From Ophthalmolycus amberensis (lineage: Eukaryota > Chordata > Actinopteri > Perciformes > Zoarcidae): a DNA stretch of 64,000 bases. The position numbers and the translations under genes are program-made. Location: NCBI GenBank assembly GCA_024529925.1, contig JAFEUB010000065.1, positions 1,550,001-1,614,000 of the forward strand. The letters are read 5' to 3'. Within the stretch, counting starts at the first letter, position 1. Each line of letters opens with the position of its first letter. The notes beneath the pieces are model-generated. The model did no database searches. It was not told where the DNA came from and saw only the letters and a program-made list of their open reading frames with translations. Below, piece by piece: positions 22,619 through 64,000 of this stretch.

Positions 22619-25600
22619 CAGCCAGATCAAGCTCATAGACGTCAGCATTTAGTAACATTTTGTTTTGGGTTGATCTAAAACAACTGGTTACTTTGGGCTT
22701 ATCATAGAAAATATACAAACATATTTATCAAGGTAATTTTCTCAAGGCGATAGCCATATTGACCACTACATTATAGCACCCTACGACACCACACATCAGA
22801 AATACAGGGACGATCTAACTCAGACATTACTGTCAAAATACAGTATCTGAGCATTCTTTTCAAAGTGATGTAAAGTTCTGAAATCAAAACTCCAACACAG
22901 CAGAGTAGTATTTCAATTATTTAGTGAGATTATTAAAGTCCAGTAAAATGCATTTCTCTCTCGGCTACCACAGCCATCACTGCACTCTTTTTGTCTCGCA
23001 GATTTGACTACACCAACAAAATAAAATACCATCACACATACGAAACATCACATAAGCACATATATATGACAAGCGACTTCAAAAAATGCAATTATAACGA
23101 ATTAGTTGTGAAACATTTATTGCTAGAAATGCATTATTTTATAAAACAAAGTTAATTTGTAGGTCTTTATTGCCTGAAACATGATTACTTGTCAGAGCAG
23201 CCACAGAACAGCAACCCCTAAAGGTGCAGGTCTCTTTTTCTCTTAATTTGCTGTTTTCGGGACGTTTCTGGGTGTCAGCAAATAGCATTTGGACCCCCCA
23301 CACATTAACACCGTGCTGGGTGTGCAGGCTGTCCAATGTGTCTTTCTGTGCTCCAGTGTTTCCCCTGCTCCTCTCTCTCTCCTCTGCTGTGTGCAGAGGG
23401 CTGCCATCGGTGTGTCTGTACGACCATGCGCAGCGCTGAGCTGCACACAGAGCCGACATCGCTGCTCTCTCTCGTTGAGCCGAGGAGAGGCCAATTTTGA
23501 ATGCCGAAACGGCAACAGGCAAATATAACATATTACATATTTAACCTCTACAAGGGAAAGGAAAAACTTCCTAAAACCTAAAAACTAGGGAGAAAGTGGT
23601 AGAAATCTTAGAAAAGACTCCACAAAATAGAGGATCCAGCCTTCGTGTATGGATGGTGAGCAATAGGCGCTGAGTGGGCACTAGCAATAACTTCAGCACA
23701 CAGAGATGGAGGTAGCAGCTATAGGGGTGGAGAGCTTCATGTATATACACCCTTACCATCCTCCTCCTCCTCTGTTGTCAGAAAGCTTCAGGTTCTGTTA
23801 CAGTGTGCATGCTGGACAATGGAAGTCTTGCTCCAACGGGGGTCTCCCAAATCCAAATCCAGTGGAACCATAGACTGCATGTTGTATACTTGATCTAATA
23901 GAACCATGGCAGTAGATTAGTAATACATTACATGTGTACGCGTATAACTGTCGGTTTATTCTCACCCATTCATTATGACAGTATCTATTTCTTCCTGGTT
24001 TTCTAATTTCTCAATGACACCTTAATGCATATGATGCTACATCGACAGGGAGAAAGCTGAATCAGTTACCAGTGTGAAAGCTATTTCCCTCCTCAACTGA
24101 GTAATATCAGCCTCACCAGCACTGACAGCTAGCACCCGACCAGTCAGGAGAAGCTCAATAGCTGTACTCAACAAAGGAACAGATTCACTGATACCTTGCA
24201 GAAAAATGTCCAACTGGACATTGAGTCTTGCTGACACACACGTCAGCTTGTTGTAAGTCCACTGTGAGATGTGGATGTTTTTGTGTCTCATGAAAGCTCT
24301 GTGGAATAGCCAAATATTGTTTCTAGTTGTAACCAAGAACATTTATGATTGATGTATTGCATTGTCATGTCCTTACATTTGTATATTTGGTCAGAGGTTT
24401 CATCCAAGGGGTCAATGGAAAGCACCTGCTTCTGCATTGGATGAAGGACCTACACAATACAATTTATAGAGGATAAATTATGACATTAAATCATAATTTG
24501 AAAGGAATCAATAAGCTAAAACATCTCAGTATCTTCTGGTGACTTCACAATGATCGCATGAATGAATACATTCAAAACCTTAAGTGACAGTTTCAGCTTT
24601 AAGTCAAAAGTTTACGTTACTTTCCGAGGGTCCATCGCTGCTTCCTTTACTATTTAATTGACTGTTTGATTGTTTGCTACTTAGTATTTGCGACTGAGCA
24701 AAAGTCCCATCACCTGCCACATTCGCCTTTAATACTCAATGTCCTGCGACAGATGTTGGTGATTACTCAATTGCTTGATGTTGAATATTGTCAATATAGC
24801 AAACTGTCAATGAACAAATTATCGTTCTCAATAACAAGAAGCATACATAAAAAAAAAAAAGCTCGGACTATGATAGATTACTAAACTGTTGAAAAGCAAA
24901 ATATAACCAAACTGCTGAATCCACATTATCGCACAAAGGAAATATTGATATTGAACAGTTGAACGAGTGAATTGTTTCTACCGAAGCATTATTGACTGTT
25001 GTAGCAGGAAGGAAGGAGCTCCGGTTCCTCTCCTTTCCACCACGAGTGAAGCAGCCTCTCACAGAAGAAGCTCTTTATAAAGCCTGCATGCATTCAGCAA
25101 AAGACTATATGGGGTCATTTCTCAGTTGCGCTTCTTGTTGTCCTCCTTCGTAGTAGTTTCGCTATGGCAGACCTGCGTCAGTGACATCTGCCTTCGCATC
25201 ATAATTACGTAGTTAGTGAAATATAATCACATTCTGTAAACTCCACTTTTGTCTTTTCCTAACTCCTCATGAATTATCCTTCACATCTTTCCTTGACCCC
25301 ATGACGTTTTACATAGAGGTGAAGGAAAAGTGGTTAGGAATAGACGTTAGGTCATTTTTTGACTTTTCGACCGCAGCCCGGCTCATCGGCCTCACTTTTT
25401 AAGCGCCACCGCCATCTGCTGTTTTCATGGAGATAGCGCCCCTCGTTTAACACGTCGAGAATTAACATTTTTATTTGCATGGTTTACAAGTACCTGCCAG
25501 ACACAAGTCAACTTGTTTTTACCCATCTACTTTTAGAGCTTAATGCAAAATGATGCAAGTATCTTAATCCACACGAATCCGGTAGCTCACTGGGTCTTTG

Positions 25601-26615
25601 CCCGCTCTCCCTCTCCAGGGCTCTCAGTAATCCCTTTTAGGTCTGTTATTAGTTAAGGAGTATTTGATTTCCCTGCATACATCTTTCTAGAAAGAGCTGA
25701 TATTCAGAATCTAATTTTAGAAGTAGTTAATTATAATAAAGTAATTAGAATGAACAGTCCATGTACGACATGTGAAGTCTCTTTTGCTTTTGTTTTATGC
25801 TCCACAGCATGGTCTTCTGTGTCACACTGAAGTAATTGACAGGGTGTTAGACAGATCCATTCTGAGACAGTATGTCTAGACCAGATTCTCTCATTACTCT
25901 TGCAGCTGCTTTACAACCTTGTGCTGTTGCCTATCCACACTTTCTTTTGTTTGAACAATACTCGTCGCTAGTGTGATATGCAGTCGTCAAACTTGAAGGA
26001 TAAGCTCACATTTTTTTAAAGGCCGTCTTTAAACAATATTACACACATTTTTTTTAACCCTGACGCTTGAAATAAATGTGAAGTGATCCTTTGTCAAAGT
26101 CTCCACACAGTCACTGTCTCTGTCCATGGTTCTGAAACACAGTAACAAAGTCAGCGTCTCTCCATGGTGCTGAAATAAAACTCATACTCTGCCTCAAATC
26201 ACTCCCTACTTCATTGATTAGCTATGCCTTACCAGTCTGTTGCCCCCCTTATTTGGAATAGTTATGATTCAGGGTTGTTTTGTGTCACCCATTGGCAGGT
26301 GTAGTGTCAAATAAGTGTATTCATCACATTTGTCATAGTAGTATAGGGTGCATACCAACAAAGTATACCGTACATTATGCATTTAATTCTCCATCTGTAA
26401 CATCAATATGTTTTAAGAATTTCAAACTCTAATTATGGTGTTTTCATATTCAATACCACGGTTGGAGCTGTTTAATAACAATCAAGTCAGGATAATTCTG
26501 TTACCGCAAACAAAAGACATTGTATCAGTTAAATCATTTTTCTATATAAAATAAAGCATTCCACTGTCAAACCTTTGAGGCTGAAAGCTGTCAACAGTTA
26601 ACTACTTTCAGAATT
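22619..26615. other. No gene recognised; one possible decayed coding patch at 24037-24455
   Basis: A CpG-richer patch at 23230-23520 is open in several frames on both strands, without a family match. A minus-strand patch at 24037-24455 has a short exon-like block and a 101-codon frame that I could not assign. The small palindromic repeat is at 25250-25345. The rest is AT-rich and without signal. Confidence 0.5.
25250..25345. repeat. Short imperfect palindromic repeat (MITE-like)
   Basis: TTTTCCTAACTCC on the left pairs with GTGGTTAGGAA on the right around TTCCTTGACC...GGTGAAGGAAAA, giving an imperfect hairpin. A related string (GAGGTTAGGGAAAAGTGGTT) appears near 21380. It looks like a small inverted-repeat element; class uncertain. 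Confidence 0.35.
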
Positions 26616-26616
26616 A

Positions 26617-26622
26617 TTTATT
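26617..26622 (-). promoter_or_regulatory. Candidate galt polyadenylation signal (AATAAA)
   Basis: On the minus strand an AATAAA lies about 295 bp beyond the galt TAA. The surrounding sequence is AT-rich with no competing open frame. Assigned by position and motif only; other AT-rich hexamers are close by. Confidence 0.4.
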
Positions 26623-26915
26623 TTCCATGTGAAAATAAATATTTTTTTCCAATATTTTCTCATTGTGTCGTTGGAAAGGACAAGCTGTGTGGTTTGAAAG
26701 GCTTCGATTGTAATACAACAACAAGCAGAGTTTGTTTAATTTCGACAGAAGGGACAGCAGGGGGGAAAATAATGTGCTCCCATTATCTCCCTAAAACATG
26801 GATAAGGAGTTCGATACCAAATGTTGTTGGAGGTCCATTTCATAACTATAGTAAGGAGCCCAGAACCAGCTTTGAGTACACAGACATGTAATATAAATAT
26901 ATACATTCCTCCATC

Positions 26916-58426
<31,511 letters not shown>

Positions 58427-58986
58427 GTTGGTCGGTGCTGTTTGATAACTGTCACCTCTCCGGCGTTAAATCACTGAACTTTAATTAACAGTTAGGTTAT
58501 AGCCACCAAACTGTCTCCTGTCCACGAAACTCCTCTGCCTACTTCCTGTTTTTTGACACGCGAAACAAACATGCTGTTTGGGACAAATCAATATGATAAG
58601 AAAAATCTCTAAAAGTCCAAAAATGAAAGGCGAAAATCATCAACTAATAACAAAATGGCAATTAAACGTTTGCATTCAATACAAAGTCATCAAATATACA
58701 TTTGTTGATGCCTTTTTTGTTACTAAGAATGCAAAATAAATAAAAACTTCCTTAAGAGGGTTTTACAACAATGCTGGCAACCCAGAATTTGCCGTCGCCC
58801 ACACGACTAACTCGTCCTCTGATTGGCTGAGCAGCACCTCCCGCTCCCACATGACCAGGAAGAAGGAGTTGGGACTTCACTTCGCTCCTTTCCCCCCCCC
58901 GATGGCGTGTCTGGAGCAACCTGTCCGTCTCTGTGTACACGTGTAGGCAAACCTGCTGCTGTCTCTCTGTCCGGTCCGTTTCAACC
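58427..58986. promoter_or_regulatory. Shared galt/sigmar1 divergent promoter interval
   Basis: These 560 bp separate the two start codons and must hold both 5' leaders and probably both promoters. An inverted CCAAT motif (GATTGGCT) lies near 58819-58826, followed by a C-rich run and a GATGGCG motif near 58900. I see no clear TATA box for either gene. Bidirectional activity is inferred from the head-to-head arrangement, not shown. A 122-codon minus-strand reading frame at 58752-59120 overlaps sigmar1 exon 1 and looks like a shadow. Confidence 0.6.
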
Positions 58987-60460
58987 ATGTCTGTAGTCAG
59001 AACGCTTTTAAAACTGTTCCTGTTCACCGCAGTCACCGTCCCGGCCGTGCTGCTGCTGCGACACTGGATGGCCACCAAGCAGTACGTTTTCAATAAAGAA
59101 GACGTCGCCAAATTGGCCAAACAGTACGCAGGTGAGCCAGTTAAGTAATGAGGAGCTGTATACCTAAATCAAATCAATACCGACCTTCACTTCACTGAAA
59201 TGCAGTTTAAAGTACAACTACAGGACTGTAAGTACCCTAAGTAGTCCTCACTGCCTTCCATACTGTACATGTCGTTATGCAGGACAGGACCATGAACAGG
59301 CCTTCTCCAAAGTGGTGGTGGAGCTCAGGAAGAGGTAAACATTCAGACACTTTCTGGCATGTAAGCACTAATAGCTGCTGTCTAATGCAAATTTCAAGTG
59401 TTGAAGCAGTTGTCAAAACCGCGATTGACCCATATTCAGTCAATGAATACTATACTGTGTTACATGATGTGTTGCAGAGCTGAGTGCCCTCCATGGAGGA
59501 CTGCATCTAATGAATATTAGAATGATGTGTTTAATAATCAGCCGTCACTCTTCCTTAGGCTGTTTTTCCAGTAACCTTCCTGGTGTGCATACATGTTATT
59601 GAATTCACTAGATGAAAAAACAAACCGATTATAATAAAGTCTAATCAAACTAGGTATCCTGGCCACATCCTTCCAGATGAGGACCTGCAGTGGGTGTTTG
59701 TGAACGCCGGTGGTTGGATGGGCTCGATGTGTCTGGTCCACGCCTCGCTCACAGAGTACCTGCTGCTGTTTGGCACTGCAGTGGACACAGGAGGACACTC
59801 AGGTGAGGAAGGAAGGGGACTGAAAGTCTGTCTGTTTGCCATGCCATGGGGAAACATCTGTTTCAACAGGGATACTAATCGAGTTGTTGAACTTTGTCAC
59901 GGTCGTACTGAATTAAAGGGTTTCAGAAATAGAAAACAAAATGATTTTAGAAGTTTGACTCTATGTCTGCTCTCATCGGTCAGGTCGTTACTGGGCCGAG
60001 ATTTCTGACACCATCATATCCGGCACCTTCAGACAGTGGAAGGAGGGGACAACAAAGAGTGAAATATACTACCCTGGTAATACCATAATACATTCGAATC
60101 TACAACTTCATGTTTTTGTAGGCTTGATTTTCTGTCTATCCTAATGGTGTAAACATACTATGTCTGAATGGCAAATAGTGTTTTCTTTGTTTGTTTCTCT
60201 TCCCATACCTCCAAATCTCTTTCTCCACAGGTGACACCATCGTACACGGTGTAGGCGAGGCCACGTCGGTCCAGTGGAGCACCGGGACGTGGATGGTGGA
60301 GTACGGCAGAGGTTTCATCCCCTCCACGCTGGGATTTGCTCTGGCTGACACCTTGTTCAGCACCCAGGACTTCCTCACAATGTTCTACACCGTGCGCGTC
60401 TATGTCAAGTGTCTTCTGCTCGAGGCTGGTACACTACTTACAGAGGCCGGAGTTTTCTGA
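58987..60460 (+). CDS. sigmar1: sigmar1, sigma non-opioid intracellular receptor 1, 5 exons (spliced)
   Basis: The sigma-1 receptor is a single-pass ER membrane protein, enriched at ER-mitochondria contacts, that binds diverse ligands and modulates ion channels and IP3 receptors. Exons: 58987-59131, 59283-59334, 59654-59802, 59984-60076, 60231-60460 (TGA). Phases agree at all junctions and give 222 codons against 223 in human. An N-terminal hydrophobic segment lies at about residues 8-28 (LKLFLFTAVTVPAVLLL). The cupin-like core includes NAGGWMGSMCLVHASLTEYL and GRYWAEISDTIISGTF. The two acidic ligand-site residues of the family are present: Asp in EISDT (about residue 124) and Glu in WMVEYGRG (about residue 170). 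The ATG at 58987 is the first that gives the family N-terminus. It is divergent from galt. Complete, with no sign of damage. Confidence 0.97.
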
Positions 60461-60681
60461 GGCACGATCGAGGCTCGGACGCCTGCACAAGGACAATTGC
60501 ATCAAAGGTTCGCCTTGTCGTCACACAGCTTTACCCCTGAACACTTAACATCTAGCATGGGGGGGGGAATCTGGGCTGGATCATTCAAGATCAAATATTG
60601 TTACCTGGAATTGTAGACGATCCAAATTAGCATCAGTAAAGTAATACATTGAAGTTTTTGCCCCTCGTTAAGGCTGTCCAA

Positions 60682-60687
60682 AATAAA
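60682..60687 (+). promoter_or_regulatory. Candidate sigmar1 polyadenylation signal (AATAAA)
   Basis: This is the first AATAAA downstream of the sigmar1 stop, about 220 bp into the presumed 3' UTR, followed by a TG/T-containing stretch. Further AATAAA hexamers occur near 61158 and 62255, so a longer 3' UTR is possible. Confidence 0.5.
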
Positions 60688-62998
60688 GTGCTTGAGTACC
60701 TTTCCCTTCACCCTATGACATCAAACTGCATCAACAGTGCAATATTTACCACTGACGTCCATAAAGGCTGGACCGCTCAACGAGTCCCTCAGTGATACTC
60801 AGCATCTTAGTCTACACAGAAAGAGCTTAAGCTGCCTACGTAGTCTGTAAGGTCTTAAATAGTTTTTTAAACATCTGGTTTAAAGAATGGAGCCCCAAAA
60901 ACCTTTTTCACCAAATCTGAGATTCTTATTTTGGGAATAATAAGACAATATTTGTACCCAACCAATCACTTTTTAAAATAATTATGGATCATAAAATTAT
61001 GAGAGGAAAAAAAGAACAATTTTGAGGACCACGGAATCACTTTTAAAGCATATGCAATCGCCAATTTAGCTGTAATAAGTAATGCAAAGCCAAAGCACAC
61101 TATTTTCTTAGTAAATACCCATTTCACATATATATGCATTGGATTCTCAGTAAATCATGCCAATAAAACCAAGAGGCTTGTTTGCTCCCAAGTCCAGACC
61201 GCTCTTGAACTTTGTCTCCCATTTCCTCATTCAATAGATTTTTGGAAAATGTTGAAATCCAGATGGAATATGGTGGAGAAAACTGCCCGAATAATGTGTG
61301 TGTGTGCAATGTCCCATTTTATGGCTCAATCAGTATGAGTCATAGCCAGCTTCATGCAAGCTCGGAGTGTTTTAATGATTATAGACACTCTGGCATTGTG
61401 TGCTTGGCTACATCAGAGCTACTGTGCACTAACAGATTGCCGTTTACACATTTCTTCTCACAACCCAACTTTTCTCTCAAAACATGGAGGGTTATCCATT
61501 AAGTCCAATGACAGTTTTTCAAATTGTACACCACATATTGTACACAATGGTGCTATTAAACAACAGCAGATACTTCTTTGGCGAAATTTGGGAGTCCTTT
61601 GTGCAATTCCTATTTGGCTTCGAAAATGGGAAAAAAGAAACACTGCTGCTTTGTACTTAAGACCTCTCCTGTGTTATGCTGTAGCTATCCATATTTCATT
61701 CATTCACATGACACAATCCTTTTAAAAATGTAACTGTAGAGATAAACTTGAATGATATTGTGCTCTGACCAAGTAAGGCTACTTGGCTGTAGTGCCCTCA
61801 GCCTCCGTTCAGTGTCTGAACCTTTGCACGAATCCAATAGGGGGAAAAAAAACGGTATCCACAGTCCTCTACAATGCGACATTGTTATATAATGCTGAGG
61901 GAAAAAATGTCAGAAAATCAAAATCTTTTGGAAATAATATTTATTTACTTTACTTGGAAATTTTACTGTTCGAGCAAACCGCTGCTGCTTAGTCCACCAC
62001 GTCCCCGTTCACGTCCTTTTCAGATGAAACCGTCTTAATTTCAGACTGATGCCTGAAGCCATCAAGGGCCATATCGGGTTTCTAGTCTAACTACCCAAAC
62101 TCTAGTTATTTGATTTATATACAGCAGCATCAGTAGCAGTGTAGTCTCATGGATGGATAGCGAAATAAAGAAACATTATCGCTGTACCTTAAATGTTGAT
62201 GAGCGGATGTGCAATTTACTCCACGGTAATGATAAAAACTGACCGTGCCAGAAGAAATAAATGTTTTTGAAGGAAAATTATACAAGCCTGGTTTATTGCT
62301 TTTTAAAATACTTACACTTCAAATCAATTTTAAGAACTCAGCTCTCCTGACTTATCCATCACAGGTGCCTTTGTCCTTCAACACAAACACACATCGGGGG
62401 TAATTCTGGGTGGTAAACACAAGCTGAGTGAAACCACAAAACTGACCTTATATACTCCAGAGAGTTGATAAGAAATCGAGATGAGGTTGGGGAGTGTGGG
62501 TAGCTGGAGTTATGCTGCCTGAATAGATGGTGTTATTCAATAAAGCAGGCCAGCAGAATAAAGGATAGACACATCAGTCCTCATCTCCGTCGGTAAATGT
62601 CAAGAGGATGCAGACAACCTGATTTGTTGTCGTCATATCCATGAGAGATGTCTAGGTGATGATGATAGAAGCATGTGCATTTCATGTGGGTGTATGTTTG
62701 CCCGTGTGTGAGAGTATGAATGTGCACGCTCGTGTACATGTTCCACATGTCATAGCACACATTCTTATTGCTTGTAGCCTTTGAGTTTATGCTATATGTC
62801 CACCCTTCCTCTGCCTATCTATCCATCTGTGTATGTGTGTGTTACCATATCAGCCCAGATATAGATTTAATGTCGGCCTAACAGACTGGCCTGACCCCGC
62901 CGCCCTCCTTCTCTTAAAGCCCTTTAAAGGAGATGTATTCAGAATCGAAGCTGGGCGACCGGTGCTGAAATACCAGCATGCCCGGCCAGCGGTCGCAC
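60688..62998. other. Intergenic: sigmar1 3' side to the katnal2 exon
   Basis: Several AATAAA hexamers on the plus strand could serve longer sigmar1 3' UTRs. I looked on the minus strand for the expected next katnal2 exon (Walker A, GPPGTGKT) and did not find it. The frames at 61124-61992 show no family motif. Confidence 0.6.
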
Positions 62999-63097
62999 CT
63001 TAACGGGATGGATGACGGCCTCTTTGACTAATCGCTTGGTGTCTTCCAGGCCGATGATGTCCTCCCACCGCACATTCGGGCTGTGCAAATAGATGTC
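62999..63097 (-). CDS. katnal2: Single internal exon of a katanin-like AAA ATPase, probably katnal2
   Basis: A 99-bp segment begins after a CCTATAG acceptor and ends at an AAG/GTGCGA donor on the minus strand. It is in phase 0 at both ends and encodes 33 residues that include SPNVRWEDIIGLEDTKRLVK. This is the segment just before the Walker A motif in katanin p60-type and KATNAL2 proteins (consensus ...W.DI.GL...K.L.KEAV..P). KATNAL2 is favoured over KATNA1/KATNAL1 because of the DIYLHSPN start and the KEAVIHPVK end. Earlier exons would lie beyond 64000. I do not find the next exon (the GPPGTGKT block) between here and sigmar1, so the gene is partial in this window or broken. Confidence 0.72.
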
Positions 63098-64000
63098 CTA
63101 TAGGGGTGAACAGACACACACACACACACAAAGAGTGAGTGATGCAAGTAGAAAATATTACAAAGAATGGATAGAAATAATACAAGATTCAGTCACGAGC
63201 AGAAAGCCGGTCTGTGCTTGTACATAAACCAGCACACATTCTCGTGCAATTAGGCTTTCATGAATACAGTAAGTGTCCTTTAGAATTAAATATCAGATAA
63301 AGGAAACGTATTGAACCACTGAGCCTTCATTAATATGTAGCTTCAATTTACTCACAGCAAAGCTCTTCCCTGCTCTCTAGTGGACATATTCAGTATCAAA
63401 TCACTTGATATTTTTGGATAGAAATCTTCCACCATCTCAGAGGGAACAACATTTCACCCTTTAATGAGGCTGAAATGTAATTTCTCAACTGATATTTGTG
63501 AGTAAAATGATTCAAAATTGAATTATTTATCCATTAATTTTAGAGTTCTGTATGTAATATATTGCATGGAAAAGATATGTGATTTGCTGGAAAAGTACAA
63601 TACATTTAGCTAAGTTATTGTAATACACTTGGTTTATGAAGTTATAATAGTCCGTGTTGATCACTGGTTGCATAAGTTCCTCATCTTGATAGTTCTAGGC
63701 ATTGTCATTGTTTCTGCAGTACTTTGTTCTGCAGTGTTTGTATTTATTTACCGACTTACAGGAGAAAGGAACACGTTACACTTCTCTACGGTAGCCCCGA
63801 GGGACAAAACATACGACTCCACACAAACACGTTGACGCAGACTTCCAAAACTACTGAGGGACATCAGGAAACTGGAGCATAGAGCCACCCTCTCACTAAG
63901 CTTTCAGAGGCATGATGGAGCTTTCCTATCAATCAATAAAAGTCGCCCACCAAGCGCGGGAAGCGGTGAGAGAATACGGGTTTTGTTTTTGTGTTTTCTA
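63098..64000. other. Upstream flank of the katnal2 exon; nothing further recognised
   Basis: A (CA)n run at 63113-63130 lies just upstream (minus strand) of the katnal2 acceptor. No further katanin-like exon was recognised before the window end. A 68-codon plus-strand frame at 63629-63835 has a hydrophobic segment and an RLTGERN stretch but no supporting context. Confidence 0.55.

Noticed and set aside
23139..23531. 130-codon minus-strand frame with overlapping frames on both strands
   Set aside because: Open in many frames at once because of local base composition; no conserved domain visible. Kept only as a note in the gene-free stretch.
58752..59120. 122-codon minus-strand frame between galt and sigmar1
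   Set aside because: It is antisense to sigmar1 exon 1 and its leader, has no family motif, and is open because of the GC-rich coding sequence on the other strand.

Overview
This is a vertebrate nuclear window, almost certainly from a ray-finned (teleost, probably percomorph) fish. The genes are split by GT-AG introns, gene density is low, (CA/TG)n microsatellites are frequent, and the repeats are of fish type: L2-like LINE pieces, a tRNA-derived SINE, a solo LTR and short non-autonomous DNA elements. Nothing bacterial, no CRISPR array and no operon is present.

Gene content. (1) galt, galactose-1-phosphate uridylyltransferase, minus strand, 26916-58426. All 11 coding exons can be placed with matching splice phases, giving about 364 codons. 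(2) sigmar1, sigma-1 receptor, plus strand, 58987-60460, five exons and 222 codons, complete. It is divergent from galt across a 560-bp shared promoter interval; the two are also neighbours in human. (3) An NXPE-family gene on the plus strand, 33726-36371, lying inside galt intron 9. It keeps the signal-anchor exon and the C-terminal SGNH/PC-esterase-like domain but lacks the middle (neurexophilin-like) region, so it is internally deleted and may be a pseudogene. (4) One exon of a katanin-type AAA ATPase, best matching katnal2, minus strand, 62999-63097. The next exon, carrying the Walker A motif, is not seen in the 2.5 kb before sigmar1.

Layout. 1-26.9 kb: no gene recognised; repeat-rich, with L2-like fragments near 9.4, 15.1-15.9, 17.3-17.7, 19.7-21.1 and 21.9-22.4 kb, a short DNA element at 21.4-21.9 kb, and several small duplications. 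26.9-58.4 kb: galt, with introns of up to 12.6 kb. Intron 9 holds the NXPE gene, two 295-bp direct repeats that match base for base and flank it 6,690 bp apart, a solo LTR with a 5-bp target duplication, and a SINE abutting the NXPE last exon. 58.4-60.7 kb: promoter interval and sigmar1. 60.7-64 kb: intergenic sequence and the katnal2 exon.

The genes do not form a pathway. GALT is a cytosolic Leloir-pathway enzyme, SIGMAR1 an ER membrane chaperone-like receptor, NXPE members are secretory-pathway proteins and KATNAL2 is a microtubule-severing-type ATPase. What links them is position. The parts most worth a second look are the nested NXPE copy with its identical flanking repeats and the orphan katnal2 exon. 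I found no clear undescribed system.
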